A DNA stretch of 64,000 bases from Desmodus rotundus (taxonomy: Eukaryota; Chordata; Mammalia; Chiroptera; Phyllostomidae): assembly GCF_022682495.2 (NCBI RefSeq), contig NC_071392.1, positions 69,896,097 to 69,960,096 on the forward strand, written 5' to 3'. Shown piece after piece: positions 1 through 11,183 of this stretch (positions within the stretch are counted from its first letter, which is position 1; the number at the start of each line of letters is the position of its first letter). The notes under the pieces were generated by a model. That model searched no databases. It saw only the letters and a list, made by a program, of their open reading frames with translations, and was not told the DNA's origin. The translations under genes and the position numbers were made by a program.

Positions 1-610
1 TCTTTGTGATGCATAGTCCTATGGGTCTCAGCAAATATATACAGTTCTGCAGCCAACACCCAGAACCACAGGGAAGGTTCCTTCACTTGTGCACCCCTCT
101 GTAGTCAACCACTTCCCCCTTTGATCAGTCCTAAGGAAACACTCATCTGTTTTCTGTTCCTATTGTTTTGCCCTTTCTACAACATCATACAATATATTGC
201 CTTTTGAGTCTAACTTCCTTCTCTTGCATTTCAGTTTCCTCTACATTGTTGCATGAATAGTTTGTATCTTTTCCTTGCCAAATAGTATTCCACTCTATGG
301 ATGTACCACATTTTACTGATTCCTCTGTTGAAGGACATCTTATTGCCTGTAGTTTTTAGCAATTATGAATAAAACTGTTACAAACATTTACATATAGGCC
401 AGACACTATAAACCATTGGATAAAATACCTAGTAGATCAACTTTATAAGAAACTGGAAAGTTGTATTCTAAATGGCTATACAACGTTGCACCTCCACCAG
501 CAAAGAATAAGTTTCTATTGTTTGCATCCTTGTCAGCATTTTTTATTGTTGGTTTTCCTGTACTTTAGACATTCTATTAGGTATACAGTGGTATGTTCTT
601 GTGGTATAAA
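1..610 (-). repeat. Old L1 (L1M-type) 3' portion, antisense
   Basis: The plus strand reads as the reverse of L1 ORF2 C-terminus and 3' UTR, with diagnostic phrases such as 'tagtattccactctatgg', 'ttgaaggacatcttattg' and 'actttataagaaactgg'. It is heavily diverged and has no open frame, so it is an ancient mammalian L1 rather than the young bat family. The left end is cut by the window. Confidence 0.7.
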
Positions 611-1045
611 TGTGTGTTAAAGGGTTTTACTCATCTTTCAAATACAAATGCTACCCAAAATTTCAATTTTAAAAGGTCACTTTAAAAACTAAGATCCCCA
701 GGTATATACTTATAAAATTTTAAACTGTAGATTTCAGATCACATCAGGGTTTTTTTCTTATTAAGAAAAAAAGTTCTTACTGTTTCTAAGTACAATAGCA
801 GATACATACATAGGAGGTATTATCAATAGCCCTAGCATTCAGATACGATTACCAATTTCTTCTAACTGTGCATGTACACACACGTGCTTAGACAGTAACT
901 CTCTAAAGACCTAAAATTTAAAGCTGGGATGAGTCTGGTATGTTTGTGGAACAGAAATCAAACCAAGTGTGAAGGGAAGATGATAGTAAGCAAGGGGACC
1001 AAACTAGTAGATGAGTTTGGAGAGAGAGTTCAGTTCACGTCGAGC
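611..1045. other. Unannotated AT-rich intron
   Basis: I see no exon and no recognisable repeat in this 435-base stretch. Confidence 0.5.
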
Positions 1046-1225
1046 AGTGTTCTTAACTGTTGGTGTCTCTTACCAGAAGGCCTTGTCGAAACAGACTGCA
1101 GCAACCCACCCCTGAGACTCAATGATCCAGCAGATCTAGAGTGGGGCCTGAGATTGGCATTTCAAAGTCTTCCAGGTGCTGCTGCCACTGCTGATCCAGG
1201 GTGCCAGCTTGAGAAACCCTCTTGG
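1046..1225 (+). repeat. MER5A-like hAT-Charlie MITE remnant
   Basis: The order 'gagactcaatgatccagcag', 'gtggggcctgagattggcat', 'caggtgctgctgccactgct' and 'cagcttgagaaaccc' follows the MER5A consensus (gattcag..gtctggggtggggcctgagaatttgcattt..caggtgatgctgatgctgct). It accounts for most of the open frame at 929-1306, which is therefore not a gene. Confidence 0.65.
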
Positions 1226-1309
1226 CCACACTACACTATGATAAAAGAGCCTGACTTTTATTTCAAAGACATGAGAAAACAGTGGATGATTTTAAGGACA
1301 GAATGATGG

Positions 1310-1590
1310 TAGTTTGTTTTGAACTTTAAACAGATCGTAGGGACTGAGGTGTCAAAACTGCATCAGAGGGGCAAGACAATAAATGGGAAAGTGGTAAGAA
1401 GCCCATTACTGCAGTTATTATGTGTGAGAAATCAGGGTGTCTGGAAATAGGGTAGAGGAGATGTTAAGATGTAGACGGACTCAGGATAAATTTAGGAAAA
1501 GGATGACAGAACTTGCAAAAAGATCGGGTATTAGGATAAGGGAAGGAAATCAAAGGGAATGTCAAGGTCATTGGCTTGACAACTGCCTCT
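1310..1590 (-). repeat. L2 LINE fragment, antisense
   Basis: The series 'agaagcccattactgcagtt', 'gtggtaagaag' and 'ggaaaaggatgacagaac' follows the reverse complement of the L2 3' region (gaggctattgcagtagtccagg...). It is old and diverged. Confidence 0.45.
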
Positions 1591-1919
1591 ATGGAAGACT
1601 TTATGGGACAAAAATACTTAGTTTGAGATAACTGTTAACATATCATTAAAGATACCAAGAATGCACATTGGATATATAAATCTGCAGCTCCAAAGAATAA
1701 AAATTAAAAACCTGAAGTCATTAACACACAAATATTTATAGTCATAGAACCTATAAAGGTCATTAGTTTAGATCAATACTTCTCAGGTAGGGGAGGCTTT
1801 TGCACACCTTCCAGAAGGGTACATCGCTAAATACCATAAAGTGTAAAGGGGAGACCCAACAACAAAGAGTCGTGCCGAAAATACCAATAGTACTGAGACT
1901 GAGAAACTCTTGTATAGAT
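1591..1919. other. Unannotated AT-rich intron
   Basis: No exon, repeat or structured element is recognised between the L2 fragment and the next SINE. Confidence 0.5.
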
Positions 1920-1937
1920 AAAACGTTGTTTTCCTTT

Positions 1938-2166
1938 TTTAAAAACATTATTCATTGATTTTTAGAGAGAGAAGAAGGGAGAAACAAGGACGGAGAGGTG
2001 GGAGGGGGGATAGAAAAGGAAACGAGGGGAAGGGCAGGGAGAGAGAGATCAATTTGTGGTCCCACTTATTGATGTATTCAGTGGTTGCTTCCTGTATGTT
2101 CCCTGTACCTGCAACCTTGGTGTATCAGGGTGATACTCTAACCAACTGAGCTACCCAGCCAGGGCA
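1938..2166 (-). repeat. tRNA-derived bat SINE, antisense
   Basis: The 3' end is at the left ('ttattgatttttagagagag' with a GA-rich body) and the tRNA-like head at the right ('ctaaccaactgagctaccca', 'gccagggc'). The flanks aaacgttgttttcctt (about 1920) and aaagttgtctttctt (about 2167) look like a decayed target-site duplication. Confidence 0.8.
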
Positions 2167-2169
2167 AAA

Positions 2170-3504
2170 GTTGTCTTTCTTGTATGAAGGGAGCATAAGG
2201 CCTTTCTCAGAATACAAACTGACTGGAAAATATGCCACTTACATACATAATTTGAAGAATTACATTACAGCATTAGACTTTAAATAGTTGCTGTCAGTAA
2301 AACAGTTACAAAAGTAAACAAAGTAAAAATATAATAATAGTTCAAATGAAAATTCCTGATTCATAAATCCATCAGACGAAGTGTAATCTCCAGGACTCTG
2401 CCATTAACTTATGCTATCTGAACACCTTTGTTAAATGAATAAATTCAGAAATATATAAGCACATGAATAAATGAACACTATGGCTTACCTCTGTTAGATA
2501 TTAACAAATACATGCAACAAGGCAACGGAAGAGGAAATCTGGAATGTGAGTCCAGGCTCATAATCTCTGGAGTGTGGGTATAGATTCATAAGATTCTTAG
2601 TAATGGAGAAAACTCAATGGTCCAAAGGACACACAGAAGAGGAGGATTGGAAATGAACAGAAATCTCAACTTTGGGGAAAAACTTCCAGTGTCCACAATG
2701 ATCCTAGCATCACAAGGATCACTGCAAGTTGTCCATCATCACAAGAAATTTCAAGTAAGATTTGTGAAGGTTTTATTCCGTGGGAAATATCTGTGACTGC
2801 AGTGCTCAGGGCTGGGCAGGACAGATCCACAACACAGATGCTAACTTTCGAGCCTACCCGCTGGAGCACATCTACTTCGTGAACAAGACAGAAGACAACT
2901 TTTCACACAGAGAGGTGTTAAGATCACAAATCTACCCTAATTTTAATGCTTTTACTGCTAGAAAAAGCTGAGTAGATATCCTGGAATTAGAGGATAAATA
3001 TATTCTAGATACAAGGAGGTAGCTATAAAAAAAAAGAATTCAATGTTAAAATATGGGTTAGGAAAATGGGACAGACAAGAGATAAATACATTTAAGTCAG
3101 GTATATAATTAGTCCAATCATAATAAACATGAAGAGCAGATGACTTCAAATATAAAGATGATTTTTTTTTAACCCATGGACAGAAATGTTTTAATGAGAA
3201 TTATCTTTTACCAAGAAGTACGAGTTGGCCTGTGGAGGACCTGTGTGAGAAGAATGACTGAGTGATGACAATCTCTTATGTACCTTTTATTACACACCCA
3301 ATACCTATCACGATAGCATGTTATTGACAATTGTGTTTAATAAAGTAGAGCTGTAAGCTGTACTTTATGAGGATCTGCAAATCAATTATTTTATGTAATT
3401 TATGAACATAAAGTTCACACACTGCATACTGGTCCACTTTAACTCCAAATCAAAGGAAGTTAAAATTGTATGACATCAGACACACAGAGCTGACCCTAAC
3501 TCAC
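2170..3504. other. Unannotated intron downstream of the left exon
   Basis: The stretch is mostly AT-rich and unique in appearance. A 2640-2970 block has modest open frames on both strands, one running from a Met at 2780 for 63 residues, but shows no family I recognise, no splice-site pair that would make it an exon of the host gene, and no repeat signature. I looked here for the next CADPS2 exon and did not find it. Confidence 0.5.
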
Positions 3505-3616
3505 CCTTCCCAGTTCTTTATCTTCAAGGGCCAGGACTCCAGTGCTTTCCGTGAAGAGCTTTATTTTGACCACAGGCCGAGGATGGGTAGTGGTGAAATC
3601 GCCTTGGGTTCCCCAT
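3505..3616 (-). CDS. CADPS2: CADPS2 coding exon (downstream of the pair), C2-domain region
   Basis: On the minus strand an acceptor (ttacttctttgcag, AG at 3617-3618) leads into a 112-nt exon ending AGG at a consensus GTGAGT donor (3499-3504). One base completes the Gln codon begun in the previous exon. Then 37 codons run [20 protein letters not shown]... to ...EDKELGR with no stop, ending in phase 0. This is the highly conserved stretch of CAPS proteins between the start of the C2 domain and the PH domain. [10 protein letters not shown] favours CADPS2 over CADPS (remembered as STTHALPAVK). The next exon would lie left of the window; I did not find it. Each exon alone would shift the frame if skipped (122 and 112 nt), but the two together (234 nt) would not. 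Confidence 0.85.
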
Positions 3617-3618
3617 CT

Positions 3619-4123
3619 GCAAAGAAGTAACAAAAATTTTCTTTGAAATGCAGCATTATTTTCTTTCCAGATAAATGCATCTCCCGAACAGGTATGTTAG
3701 ACAGTACAGAATCTTTTGTGGCTCAATGAGATTTTTATCTTTGCTTTTGTTTCTGACAGATGGCTCAATCAAGAAAGAAAATAACAATAAGCTTTAAAGC
3801 TTGTAATAATTATTCAGCTGTTCTAAAAATTAGCACTACAGTATAAAACTTGTGTGTGATAAGGATTTAGGTTAAGGTGAAGCATTACAGATGCAGCTAT
3901 TAAAATCTGTTATTTGATTAATTTGAATTAAAAAAATACTATTTTTATGGATGACTAGGGAAAATTGCTAAGGGTTTGTTTATCTAAGAGGTAATTTCCC
4001 AGAAAATTATTTCAATACTGAGGATTTTACCCCATCTCTTCTTGAAAATACTAGATATTTTATTCATATATATTTTTGATATTTTATTTATATTTTAAAA
4101 AGTGAATTATCTCAAGCCTATTA
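3619..4123. other. Unannotated intron next to the left exon
   Basis: AT-rich intronic DNA immediately upstream (in gene sense) of the exon acceptor. The pyrimidine tract of the acceptor is visible on the minus strand; nothing else is recognised. Confidence 0.5.
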
Positions 4124-4140
4124 CTTCACATGAATTTTTT

Positions 4141-4308
4141 ATCCTCACTGCAGGATATGTTTATTGATTTTAGAGAGAGCGGAATGGAGAGAAAAAAAAA
4201 CATCAATTTGTTGTTTCCCATAGAGGCTGTGATTGGGAATCAAACCTGCAACCTTTTGGTTTAAGGGCTGATGGATGCTCCAATCAACTGAGCCACCTGG
4301 CCAGGGCA
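4141..4308 (-). repeat. tRNA-derived bat SINE, antisense
   Basis: It runs from 'cctcactgcaggatatgttt' with a GA-rich body to 'caatcaactgagccacctgg' 'ccagggc', the inverted tRNA-like head. The flanks cttcacatgaatttttt (4124) and ctttacatgatttttt (4309) are a near-perfect target-site duplication. Confidence 0.85.
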
Positions 4309-4325
4309 CTTTACATGATTTTTTA

Positions 4326-5394
4326 AAGCTCCAGTGAAAGAAAAAGAAATAAGCATCATAAAAATGAGTGTTTTCCTAGTACACTCTTCTAAAAATGGGA
4401 TAAGTCTGCCAATCTCTGGCTTTTCAAATCATCATCATAAAATAACATGTTTTCTTGGTTCATATTTTAATTAATAGCATCTTACCTTTACCACACATCA
4501 ATTCGGTCTAGTGTATTTACAGATTTAACTCACACACAGCTGATATTTTAAAATCTTATCAATAACTGTGAAAGATCACAGGCATGAGATTTTTAGCACA
4601 TCATGAAGAAAATGCCATTGAGAAAAACATACATAAGAGGGAAAAAATGAGATTTAACAGTAAAAATTTCTGTTAAAATAAATCACCAAATAAAAGTATC
4701 AATATATTATACTATGTAAATTATTTAAAAAGTAATTTAGCATTTTAATGGAACTATTTAAATTTATTTTATAAACCTTATTCAGAAAGCTTTGGAAATA
4801 CATAAAACTGAGGAAAAGCAAATGTAATAAAAATTAAATAATTGTGATGACTTCCTCTCCTACACAGCAGTTGTATCACAATATGAGCACAGTAAACCCA
4901 AGGTCATTTCAATGACAAAGGAAACTAGCATCCAGATACACTCTGATCTTTTTAAATTAGAGGCATATGCCAGAGGGAAGAGAAAGATTGAATTAGGATG
5001 GAAGAGCAGCTTAATTTCTATTTTAGACTTCTAGAAAGGAGTTAGCAAAGAATCTTTTTGTCATTTCATAGAATAAAGACAGTCTGAGATAAAGTAGAGC
5101 TAAAATAGGGATAAAAAAATAGATCCAGAACTAAAATAAGGGAGTAGAGAACATTTCTCAGTTCAGTGTGTAGAACCTTAAGCTTTGAATACATTCAGGA
5201 GATTTGGATGACAACTCTGGAGTAGACTCCTGTGACATATCCTTTGTGTTTGGTATTATGCAGTTATATTTGGAAAACTAACCCATGGAGATACTTTCTT
5301 ATAATTGCATATTATGTATTTTATATAGATACAAAATATATTCTAAAATGTGTGTGTGTGTAACTTTTCTATGAGTACTCAAGGGAAATAAAAG
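4326..5394. other. Unannotated AT-rich intron
   Basis: About 1.07 kb with no exon or confident repeat. It has a short TG run near 5350. Confidence 0.5.
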
Positions 5395-5690
5395 GATCCT
5401 CCATTGTCAATACCCGATTGTATATACAGCTGCCCATATCAAGCTTATCAAGATCAAGTTTATTAACTGTGCTGTTTAAGTCTATTGTATCCTTACTGAT
5501 TTTTGGTATCATTTATACATCAAGGTAGGAGTATTATAATCTCCCACCAAGAGAGAGGTTTTGTCAATTTCCCTTTAAGTATTTTTCAGCTTTTGGTGTA
5601 TATTTGATGTAAAAATATTCAATAACAACCATGTTCTTTGAGTATGAACTGTTTATTATCTTTTCCAATCCCAAGGCCATGATTACTTTT
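5395..5690 (-). repeat. Old L1M ORF2 fragment, antisense
   Basis: The phrases 'ctgtttaagtctattgtatc', 'cttactgatttttggtatc' and 'ggagtattataatctcccac' match the reverse of the L1 ORF2 region commonly seen in L1M elements. No open frame survives. Confidence 0.6.
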
Positions 5691-5800
5691 CAATGGTTGA
5701 ACCTGGGTAAAATTAGAGAACTCACACTATATTAGGAAGGGTACAATTAAAGTCATATGCCAAAGGTATAGACCAGCTTAAAGAAGTCACACAAATAACC

Positions 5801-6010
5801 CTGGCTGGTGTGGCTCAGTGGACTGAGTGCCGGCCTGCAAACCAAAGAGTCACCAGTTTGATTCCTAGTCACGGCACATGCCTGGGTTGCAGGCCAGGTC
5901 CCCAGGGGGGTGCCTGTGAGAGGCAACCACACAATGATGTTTCTCTCCCTCTCTCCCTACTCCTTTCTCTAAAATAAATAAATAAATAAATTTAAAAATT
6001 CTTGACAAAA
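5801..6010 (+). repeat. VES-type SINE with perfect 20-bp TSD
   Basis: It has the full VES architecture: a tRNA-like head 'ctggctggtgtggctcagtg', a B-box region 'agtttgattcctagtcacg', the tRNA-unrelated part 'gcctgggttgcaggccaggt', a CT-rich part and an (AAAT)n tail. The 20-mer aagaagtcacacaaataacc occurs at 5781-5800 and again at 6011-6030, an exact target-site duplication and a sign of a fairly recent insertion. Confidence 0.95.
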
Positions 6011-6058
6011 AAGAAGTCACACAAATAACCTAAAAAACATATTGCAAGTATAGAGCAT

Positions 6059-6161
6059 AATTTATTAGAAAGCAAACAGTTAACTAAAACTTACAGGAAA
6101 CAAATATTTATTTCTAACAATTTATTAGAAAGCAAATAGTTAACTAAAATTTATAGGAAGT
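6059..6161. repeat. 60-bp tandem duplication
   Basis: The segment starting aatttattagaaagcaaaca at 6059 recurs exactly 60 bases later at 6119 with a few substitutions (acagttaactaaaacttaca against atagttaactaaaatttata). It is a simple local duplication beside the VES SINE. Confidence 0.85.
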
Positions 6162-6212
6162 CAATAATCTAGAACTTGGAAGGGAATCTAGGATATCCCA
6201 AAACCAATATGC

Positions 6213-6426
6213 CACAGGTGGCAAACACAAGGCCCATGGGCCGAATCCAGCCCTCCACCTTGTTTTATCCGGCCCAGCACCTTGTTCCTACCAGGTGGCA
6301 GCACCAAGCTCTGGCTTAACTGTTAACGAGTAGTTACATTTATACAGTCCTAAAGTTACATTTGGCCCTTTGAAGGCAACCACCAGGCTGATGTAACCCC
6401 CCATGGAAAAGAGTTTGACACCCCTG
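6213..6426 (+). mobile_element. Non-autonomous hAT MITE with 8-bp TSD
   Basis: The left end cacaggtggcaaac and right end gagtttgacacccctg are diverged inverted repeats of the same family as the element at 21628-21818. The internal 'ggcccatgggccgaa' and 'tttggccctttgaaggcaac' make the body partly palindromic. The 8-mer caatatgc flanks it at 6205-6212 and 6427-6434, the TSD length expected of hAT elements. It has no transposase frame. Confidence 0.88.
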
Positions 6427-6434
6427 CAATATGC

Positions 6435-7570
6435 CCATGAAGACAGGAAGCAGGTGCATATCATAGGACCCAGCAGGCAATCTACAAGGTCTGGAACCTC
6501 TAAGTCAACAGCATGGAACGCTAGTAGTCCGCTCCTGTGAGGAAAGCTTAAATAACATGCTTTCAGGTGGGGAGAAGTTAAGGTACAAGGATACCGGCAG
6601 ATTCTAGTTGTAACAGACTACACTTTTACTGCTATTTGACAAGAATGTGCAATTTTAAAGGGGTGCATAAATTAAGTAGGGTGGCAGTTGAGAGTCCTTA
6701 CAAGCATTCCAGGCTATAAACATAAATTGACACAACCTTGACAGTTACCCCTGTGAAAAGTAAAAGTTAAAAAGATATATGTAGCTAGAAAATGCTTATG
6801 AATTCTATAATGAATAAATTGAAAACCAAAGCCCTTCTGCCTCCACCAAAAAAGGCAGGGGAAGGAGGGAAGAAGAAAACATGCCTATCTTCAATATTCA
6901 CCAAGATATTCCTTGTTTTCTACTTAATTGGCATGTTTAAACCCTTTCAGAAATTAATACCAGTTATTATCTTCCTACTCTTTTCTCTGTATTATGTGAT
7001 AAAAGAATACATTACCCTTGCTGTCAATTTACTTTGACTAAAAATACATTGCCTTTTTCTACTTCTATGAATGTATTATTTATGAGAATTCAGACTTCCA
7101 GTGTAAATCTTCAAATGAATAAAATATCTACAAAGCACCTTTAAGAGGACAGCAGGGCTTCCTGGCTATAACAACACATGGTAGTTCATATACCAACTGA
7201 AATAACTGACATTAATTATGTATTTGCTATTAAATGAAGTATGCTGAAAGTTTATATCAGGAGCCAAAATATATATGATCGTACCTACTTACTCAGGAAG
7301 GCTATTTCTGGGAATTTATCATAACAAATAATCCTGAGTACCGAAAAGATGGTAAGCAGAAATGTATTTACTGTAGCATTATATATAAAAGCAAAAACAA
7401 GCAACTAATATTAGGAAAATGATTATGTAAATTATGTAGCATACAATGGAATTTTTTGCTTCTACTTATAGTAATGGTCGTGAAGATGGTGTAAAACCAT
7501 ATGTGATGTAAAATTTAAAAAATGGAGAGGGCACAAAGCTGAATGTGGGCCTTTTATTCTTTCAAAAAGA
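6435..7570. other. Unannotated intron
   Basis: About 1.1 kb of AT-rich DNA. An 81-codon open frame at 6792-7037 has biased Lys/Leu/Phe content and no recognisable motif; I regard it as chance. Confidence 0.5.
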
Positions 7571-7574
7571 GCTA

Positions 7575-7665
7575 TTACTTCGTATGTGCCAGTCATTATT
7601 CTGGTGACAGCACCCAGTCTCTATCCTCTTGGAACTTATATTCTAATCAAATTAGATAATAAAGA
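7575..7665 (-). repeat. L2 fragment, antisense
   Basis: 'atgtgccagtcattattctg' and 'ctcttggaacttatattcta' follow the reverse complement of the L2 3' end (tgtgccaggcactgttctagg...catggagcttacattcta). Confidence 0.6.
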
Positions 7666-7669
7666 ATTA

Positions 7670-8139
7670 TATTACTATATACAGTAACATATATTTCTCC
7701 CCACCCCGGCCTTGCATTCCTTCTCTTCCTGTTAGCAGTTTTTGGTCTCTCATCATCGCTCCTTCACTCACATCAACATCATAAATAAAGCCTGATCTAT
7801 AGGTTTCGTTATCCTTACTCTTAACACCTGGATACCTCCCATGGTCTCTCAGGGTATCTAGACAACTAGATTTAAATTGCAACCTGAAAGGATTTTCAAA
7901 AATAACTAGCATATTTGTTTTAAAGTATGTTTAAAATCATGCCATGGTAAAAAAGTTATGTCAAAAACCACTTAAATCCTTTAACTCAAAATTCTTCTTG
8001 TGAATATATAGTGCACCCATGACTATAGAAGATAAAAACAAAAAAATAGGTTCAACCTGCATTCCTTATATATGACCAGCACTACAGAGTAAAATAAGGT
8101 GTATGAAACTTCAAAAATTATTTCCTCCATCTCTATACT
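7670..8139. other. Unannotated intron
   Basis: No exon or repeat is recognised. An 81-codon minus frame (7667-7912) has no family signature. Confidence 0.45.
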
Positions 8140-8290
8140 ATCCATCCAACTGTGTGACCGGCACTGGGAAAGGGTGGACATTCAAAAAATCAAGACGACA
8201 GGTTGTGTACTAAATGCACTCTGGTAGGGAAGGCAGACAGGCAATTTCATAAACATGCATAATAAATCAAATCACACAGAACTGAATAGG
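8140..8290 (-). repeat. L2 fragment, antisense
   Basis: 'gtgaccggcactgggaaagg', 'ctctggtagggaaggcagac' and 'aatttcataaacatgcataa' match the order of the reverse-complemented L2 3' end. Diverged. Confidence 0.5.
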
Positions 8291-8294
8291 GTTC

Positions 8295-9230
8295 TAAATT
8301 GCATTTCTTAATTACTTCTGAAGATGAAGCACTTTTTCTTTACTAGTCATCTGCATTTCCCTTTTTGTTACCATTGTCAGTTTATCTATTAGTAGAATAT
8401 TCTTTTAATCAGTGATTTTATAAAACTCTTAATAGGATAGACATTTACTGTTTCTGATACATACAGCAAATACTGTCAATGATGGTCATTTTCTGTTGAA
8501 CTATTGTTTATGGCTTTTTCAAATGTATAGTTTAAAAATATTAGGTAGTAGCCCAGTTCTAACAACTTGATTTATAGTTTCTAATTTTGACATTCTAAAG
8601 AGTCTCTCTTTAACCAAAAATTGTATGAATATTAACCTGTATTTCTTGTGTACATCCACAGTTTAAATCTTCAAGTTATCTGAAATTTAACAGTGATAAT
8701 AAATGAGTTTCATTTAATTCACCTATCCCAATCTCATTTGGTTCAAAGTCAACATATTTGTAATATTATTATATAAACTCGGGTTTGGTTTTGAATTTTC
8801 TGTCCTGAAGATTTATCTTCTGAGCTGTGTTATATTTTGCGAGTTATTGTAGAATTATTAGATATGATAACATCAGTTAGAACAAAAGGGAAATAGATAT
8901 TTTGAACTTACTATATTTCTATTAAAGAAAAAGGGAGATCTCTCCACTTATTAAAATTTGTTCCAACATTCCTAAGTTAACTCTTGAACATTTCTCTTCT
9001 TCTAGGTAGGTCCTATCCATTCTGTGATAAATTCATTTTATAGCATTTTATATTTGGGGATTCTAAGTGATCTGTTTCCTTTATATTGTCAGACTATTGC
9101 TCATACACAATCAGTTATAAGCTCTCTTCTTTTTTAATATGACAGTTTTGTCTTATTTCCAATCTAGTTATTGCTTTTTTAAATGATGTTTTCTTCACCA
9201 AATTACTATTAACTATTACAAAGATGGAAT
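8295..9230 (-). repeat. Probable ancient L1M fragment, antisense
   Basis: T-rich sequence with L1-like phrases ('cttctgaagatgaagcactt', 'agtcatctgcatttcccttt', 'ctattgtttatggctttttc') in the order expected of an inverted L1 ORF2. Divergence is high, so the borders and the family are uncertain. Confidence 0.4.
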
Positions 9231-10849
9231 TATTGAGATAATCAAACAGCAATGACACATAATTACAAATACAACACTAATTTTGTAACAGAAAACATGA
9301 AATAAGGGAATCCAGCTACAGGGGTAGAAATGAAAAGTCTTTGGAGAGTTACACATAATTTTAAGATTTTTCATGCTGCAATTATTTTAACAAACAATTC
9401 AACTACAATTATTTCCACAACTTAGACATGTTAAGGACTAACATGATATACATTTATCAAAAAAACTTCCCTCAATAATAGTTTTGGTTCATAACTTAAA
9501 TATCCAAGTGCCAGATATTTGGTCGCACTGATTTAGACATCCTCTTGGGAAAGTTAAAAAAAAAAATCTTTAAAAGTTCTCTGCAATTGATTTCATATAG
9601 GTCCGAGGTCTCTTTCTGCTCTCCTATGAAGGATTTGCCTAAGAAAATGAGTTGGATTCACCGAAATCAAGATAAATAGTCAGGATTGTTTTGAGTTATT
9701 TTCAATTACTTGTGTGTGCTGAAAAAGTAGATGGGCACTCTTCACAAGCTCTTTAATAGGGACCAAGAGGGAATGAAGATCCTTGACAATGGGGTGCAAA
9801 GGCCTGGTGGTACATATCCTCAAGAGCGTCAAACACTGCCGTCTGCAGCTATGTGCCTTCTTGGGCACTAGATGCCAGGGGAACCTGTCTGGTTGACTGA
9901 GGGCACACAGCTGCGTCCCTGCTCTTGCAGCAACCTTGATGCAGGTGAGCCTTAATATGTTATCATTATGCAGAGAAAGCTGTATCTCTTCCCCGCACCT
10001 GTGGCTACTATCAGTCACTGTCTTGCTCACGATGGCCATGAACACTCTAAAGCCATTCTAAAACAAATGTGTATGTCAGACAGGTACAGTAATAGGACTT
10101 GTAAAATATACCAAGTAGCCACAAGACCTCTCTATTAATGCATGTACATGACTACAGATTTTTAATTGAATAATGTAAAACTGGGAATTAAGGTTAAAAA
10201 GAATTACTAAGGGCCTGATTATAATAAATGAAAATTTAAAATAAACCATGGAAAGTATTTTAAAAACAATGTTAACCACTGTACAAATGTTCTTAAATAT
10301 AGCATTTTTGGTTAATATGAGCAATTAAGATAGTCACTCATGTAACTATCTAGGTAGTCACTCATTTTTCTAGGTAGAACACACTTTTGGAACAGCACCT
10401 TTTGATATTTAAAAATTTGAAGATTTCTAAGTCATTTTCTAGGGCCCAAGTATATCAGAGTTTTATCCAATACCAATGGAATGAAGCCAAAGATTAAGGG
10501 AATGTTGAAAAAAGCTCATATTCATGGGGTTATAGATGGTTGGTGTCACATCATTTACTACGGTCAAAACTATGAGAGGTGAAAGGACCTATTTGAAAAA
10601 TTCAACTGTCTGATTCCAATAGGATGCTGAAAATTTAGGTCTATACTTTTGCTAAAAGTCTGCAAACAAAGATATAGATTTGAGAGTTATTAACATAGAG
10701 GCGGTAACAGAAGCTCTGAGAATGAGCGAGCTTGTGAAGGGTGACCACTGAAACTCTAATTATGGAAGGGATTCATATCTTACAAGTCCAAGCCTGTTTG
10801 TGTACATGTATCCTTGTGTGTATGCACCGAAATGCATATTTATTATTTA
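9231..10849. other. Unannotated intron with a 121-codon minus open frame
   Basis: No exon or repeat is recognised. The minus-strand frame at 9680-10045 (121 codons from Met) is the longest non-L1 open frame in the left part of the window. It shows no domain, repeat or splice context that I recognise. GC content is slightly raised between 9760 and 9930. It could be chance or a very old repeat. Confidence 0.4.
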
Positions 10850-11090
10850 TTTTAAATAAATACGATACTCAAATTATTCTATATTTTATAGAATGCTATG
10901 TATTAATCTTTATGTATCAGTACATGGATGTACATAATTCTTTTTAAGACTGTATGCCTGTATCATAATTTAGTCTACAACTCTTCTGTTGATGGACCTA
11001 TAGGTTGCTTTCAATTTTAATTAGTAAAAGTAATACTGCAAAAGATGTCCTTTTGTATATTCAATTGTTTTTACATAAATATTGAGAAGA
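10850..11090 (-). repeat. Probable ancient L1 3' fragment, antisense
   Basis: 'tctgttgatggacctatagg' followed by 'ttgctttcaattttaatt' and 'taatactgcaaaagatgtcc' resembles the inverted L1 ORF2 end (cctgttgatggacatttgggttgtttcc...). Weak and diverged. Confidence 0.4.
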
Positions 11091-11183
11091 ACAAAAGATT
11101 AGAGACAGAATTCTAAGACAGCGCAAGATTTTAAACTGTTATGAAATATAAAATGTTATTCTAAGTAATTGAAAAGTTTGATT

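Noticed and set aside
929..1306. 125-codon open frame
   Set aside because: Most of it is an ancient MER5A-like MITE; the protein has no family resemblance.
2780..2971. 63-codon frame considered as a further CADPS2 exon or gene fragment
   Set aside because: It is on the opposite strand to the gene, matches no part of CAPS proteins I know, and has no splice-site pair.
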